This document shows, in pieces, positions 60,458-64,000 of a stretch of DNA of 64,000 nucleotides. Below the pieces are notes generated by a model. The model had not been told where the DNA came from, did not search any database, and saw nothing but the letters and a program-made list of their open reading frames with translations. How positions within the stretch are numbered: position 1 is the first letter of the stretch; each line of letters opens with the position of its first letter. The position numbers and the translations under genes are program-made. This stretch comes from Rotaria macrura (Eukaryota > Rotifera > Eurotatoria > Philodinida > Philodinidae): positions 1 to 64,000 of the forward strand of contig OENT01000673.1 of NCBI GenBank assembly GCA_900239685.1. The letters are read 5' to 3'.

Positions 60458-63400
60458 TAGTGTGTTTGTGTGTGTGAAGGAGTGTCAAGTCTTTCACTTT
60501 CATATGGTTTTGTACAACTCACCATCGTTGATTATTTTACTAAGATATGTATCATTGAGAGTTTATGATATAGTAAGCGTAATATTTTCTTCAATTCACG
60601 AAATTAATAGTCACGAACGTCGTTTATATGTTGTCACTATGTGAACTATAGAATATGAATTTATTTAAGTGTCAAAATAACAATTGATATTGGCTAGGAT
60701 AATCTATGTTCATATAAATAACTTTGACAGTTTTTATTTTGTCTCATGAGTGTGGATAGACATCAAAATTGTAGCTTGAATTATATAGATATATTCCTTG
60801 TTAAATAAATGTTCTCTTGCACCACTAAAACAGAATCATTATGAACTTTCTATACTTATACATTTTAATTTACAGCGAAAATTTGAATGCGTATTATAAT
60901 CAACGGCAATATTGTCATCAAAACTTTACTGAAGTTCTCATTGAAGAATCTTTCTTCGAAGATGAAAGATGACTTATACACCATGTTTTATGAGGATGTT
61001 TGCTCGACACTATACAAATAGAACTACATTTTACTCAATTTCTTAAAATCGGACCATCGACAAAGAAAATGGAAAAAATTTCCTAACTAAAAACTAGCAT
61101 TGATAGTAATTGAATTTATCTATCAGGTAAGGATAACCTTCAGTCATACTCCCGAGTATGATGTAGGAGAAATAACTGATACATATCACAGTTTGTATTG
61201 TTTCCCATTGTAACTCATAAATCAAGTTAATAAAAATTACACGAGCTTTTAGTTTTATCGATGAATGGTTTCAATATTTTTGCTTCACAGTATACTGTTG
61301 TTTGAAGGACATACTTGCTCTGAGAACAAAAATACAGACAGAAATCAACATTAAAACTATCGATGAGCTTTGTAATGCTATTTCTCCAAAAGCAGCATCA
61401 CTTACAAGTGACCATGAGACACATCAAACGAAACGAAGCAGTGTCTTGATTTTTATCGAATGTCACTTTTTTATTTATTAAGGCATATTTTTTCATCTCA
61501 TGACGTACAGTTTTTTACAAGAAAGAAATACAGCTCGAATATGTTTTGCTTTTAAATTCGTTAATGAATAATATTGCTGATAAACTTCTTTGTCATTGTG
61601 GCAGGCTTTCTTCATTTTTCTTATTAGTATTTCATGAGGGTGAATACTAAAGATGAATATTAACAGCAAGAACTATTAAAATATTTCAACTATATATCGG
61701 ACAATATTTTTCTTTGTGCTTACATCGTTGCATTAGTTTTTTTTGAGATACAGAAGGTAGACAAGTTATTTTTTCGAGCGCATACATTTCGACCAAACAG
61801 ATGCATAATTTTTTTTCTCTAACTTTCTTTCTGATTTTCATGCTTGAAAAGTATTCAAAATTCTCAGTAAACTGTTGATATTAGCATGTCAACGTATAAT
61901 TGAACAAAATGACTGTAAGAGTATTATTGCTAATATTTTTATCTTCTTATTTGCATCAGGAAAACTAGACAGTTACTGATGTTTCGTATACTAATTTATG
62001 TGAATGTAACAGTATGAAAGCTAACTCTTTGATTATGATAAAGAATATTTGAAATCGATTTAGTTTTGCGATAAAAAGTGAGATGTAAAATAGTATGGTA
62101 TCTTTTTTTACAGCAGTCGAAAATTTTCGTTCTATCGGTGAAAATGTATCTGCACTTGATTTCTTAGATGTCATATTTTAAAATAAGAATAGAATAATGT
62201 GTATTCTGCCCCCCCCCCTGACTAATTTAACTTCAGTTAACTTTCAACATAAAAAGTTAGAAGATAAAAATAAGAAATTTTTCATCGGCCAAAAATATTT
62301 CACTAGAAGAAATATATCGTATGGGTCTTTCATTCTTTTTCTTACAATTCTCATGGCACTTCTTTCATGAATTAACATTTCAAGTCAATTCTTCAAAGTT
62401 GATTTCATTTATGAAGTATTTTTTAAATAGTCTTAACAAAACACCGAAAAGAAACTTGTGGCACACAAACTTCTGTTTACAAAATATAACGCTAACTCAT
62501 AATGCAATATTCTCAATAGAGACGTTTGTTCTGATTCATTTCTTTCTAAAGACAACTCTTCAGAATTATATCGAGCGGCAGAAAGATAATTCCCGCAGAG
62601 TTTGTTGGAAAAATACAACAGTGTGCCGCATGTGAAGACAACTACACGTTGGGATGTATTTTCATTCTATTGAATGTAGTTATGTAGAGTTTACTTGTAC
62701 TGATTAGAAAAATATTTTAGACAACAGTTATTAAAATGACTGGTGTTCATGAATCAATCATAGGCTATGAGCTAATGTATTTCGGCTGTTTGTGTTTTTT
62801 TCTTATGAGATCTGATTTTATTTTTGAAATCAGGTGCATTTTTTTCTCTAATTTGTAGTACTAAAATTTAAGACACTCATGCAAATTAAGGAAGTGAAGA
62901 TGAAGCTTTATTCGTAATAAATCTATTGCTACAATAACAACAAGTTCCAACTTATTCTATGATTAGTAAAAATTTCTTCGATAAATAAACATGTATTCGT
63001 CAACCCATCGATCTTAAGTGTATGTGTAATAAATTGAGATATAAATGAAAAATTCGAATGGTCAAAATGATAAAAGGTGATGATGAATGCAACAGGAAGT
63101 GCAATCAATCTATAAGAGTGTACATAACAACCCGTGTATCAGTCATTGGCTTGGAAAAGAAACAAAATTCATACAAAATTTATTATTTGTTTACGGAATA
63201 TGAAATCAAAATCATTGTTTTTCGGAATATCTTCAAATTAAAATATTTGTTACGTGTTGAATCATATTTTGAGCTGTATGGAAATGATTATTCGAATCTA
63301 TTCATCATAGTATGAAATTCATAAATAACAGGTTTTTCCAGATCATACATTGAATTGATACGCATCAAGAACAAAGCACAAGATTAAACAAATATCTCTC

Positions 63401-64000
63401 CATACAGAGATCATTCTTTCAAAAAAAAAAGAAAACTGGCCTTTTATCATTAATTTGCATCTCTCTTTGATTCTAACTTGCTTAAATATTCGATAAAAAT
63501 CAGTATCTACTTAGTTGTTTCGTTCATGTTTAATAATGTAAACAAAAACTTGTTGACATAGATTTGACGATGAACTATTGTCTCATTATCAATTTTATCA
63601 AAAGATAAAAGTCGATGTGAAATGAAGAACATTCAACAACTCACATTAGTGTGATCATTTGTTTCTCGATCAAAATGATTTGATTTTATCAGTTGTCCAT
63701 GAACTAACACGATAAGTCCTATCAATTTTAGGAAGCATAGTCTATTCGACATATCCAAATTTTTAAAATTATCATAATGACTGTTGTTAGGCAATTACAG
63801 ACCATATAGCGTTCAATCATCCAAGTCAATAGAATAACAAATTCTATATGTGATTAACAATACCTATTGAATTACTCGATTCCTTCACTTTCCACACAGA
63901 TCATGTTAAGAGATATTTTTCGTCTGCTATTGTCATGGAATCATTCATTTATAAAGGAAAGTATGAAATTTTACTCGAGAGAATCGTACTTGCTAATAGA
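60458..64000. other. Gene-free stretch
   Basis: 3.5 kb without recognisable genes. It holds a GTGTGT tract at about 60460-60478 and a C-homopolymer near 62211-62219. Short ORFs (for example 62321-62635 on the plus strand) have no recognisable family. Confidence 0.45.

Noticed and set aside
60186-60478. Dinucleotide tracts as a functional or telomeric signal
   Set aside because: Ordinary TA and GT microsatellites; no telomere-type repeats anywhere in the window.

Overview
The window looks like nuclear DNA of a metazoan with an AT-rich, compact genome, most likely a bdelloid rotifer (Adineta/Rotaria type). The reasons are introns mostly of 45-90 bp with GTAAGT/AG ends, animal genes (GRB2, prosaposin, TALPID3, a quiver-like Ly6 protein, LIN-7), a decayed ADP-ribosyltransferase-TPR gene of the type expanded in bdelloids, an EXORDIUM-like gene of probable foreign origin, and many small non-autonomous DNA elements. 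The taxon is an inference. Exon structures were read by eye from splice sites and frame continuity.

Layout. 1-4 kb: EXORDIUM-like gene whose second intron is swollen by foldback elements. 4-10.7 kb: mostly non-coding, with a small foldback element, a membrane-protein fragment and a nested stack of three DNA elements (7.4-8.5 kb). 10.75-21.7 kb: one giant prosaposin-like gene of about 36 exons and about 2041 aa, with two SapA domains at the N-terminus, some 18-22 SapB units and one SapA domain at the C-terminus. 22.2 and 26.25 kb: two identical 5S rRNA genes, with a foldback element and a nested hAT-like element (holding an assembly gap) between them, and a CorA-like transporter just before the second. 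27.3-31.4 kb: GRB2/Drk adaptor (-), mitochondrial-type 2-Cys peroxiredoxin (-) and a quiver/Ly6-like GPI protein (+). 32.4-34.8 kb: remnant of the 3' end of lin-7 and an uncharacterised gene carrying a foldback element in its last exon. 35.2-35.6 kb: 9-bp minisatellite. 35.9-37.3 kb: UBXN4-like gene. 38-45.5 kb: two tandem ARM-TIR-SAM paralogues (-). 48.6-49.8 kb: DGAT2-family acyltransferase (+). 50-54.7 kb: TALPID3-like centrosomal/ciliary gene (-), convergent with DGAT2. 58.1-60.5 kb: ADP-ribosyltransferase-TPR pseudogene. I recognised nothing in the last 3.5 kb.

Functional themes are independent housekeeping or signalling genes, not an operon: lysosomal lipid handling (prosaposin), receptor tyrosine kinase signalling (GRB2), redox defence (peroxiredoxin), ER quality control (UBXN4), triglyceride synthesis (DGAT2), cilium/centriole function (TALPID3) and a duplicated TIR-domain protein that may be an NADase or immune/stress effector.

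The most unusual signal is a set of foldback elements that share CCCAGG...CCTGGG termini and 2-bp target duplications but have unrelated interiors, each built from a different short palindromic word. With the flanking TA duplication the ends read CTACCCAG/GT...GGGTAG, so they carry a ready-made splice donor and acceptor. One copy abuts an exon (position 91) and one sits in a coding exon (34225-34569). This resembles introner-type elements and deserves a check.
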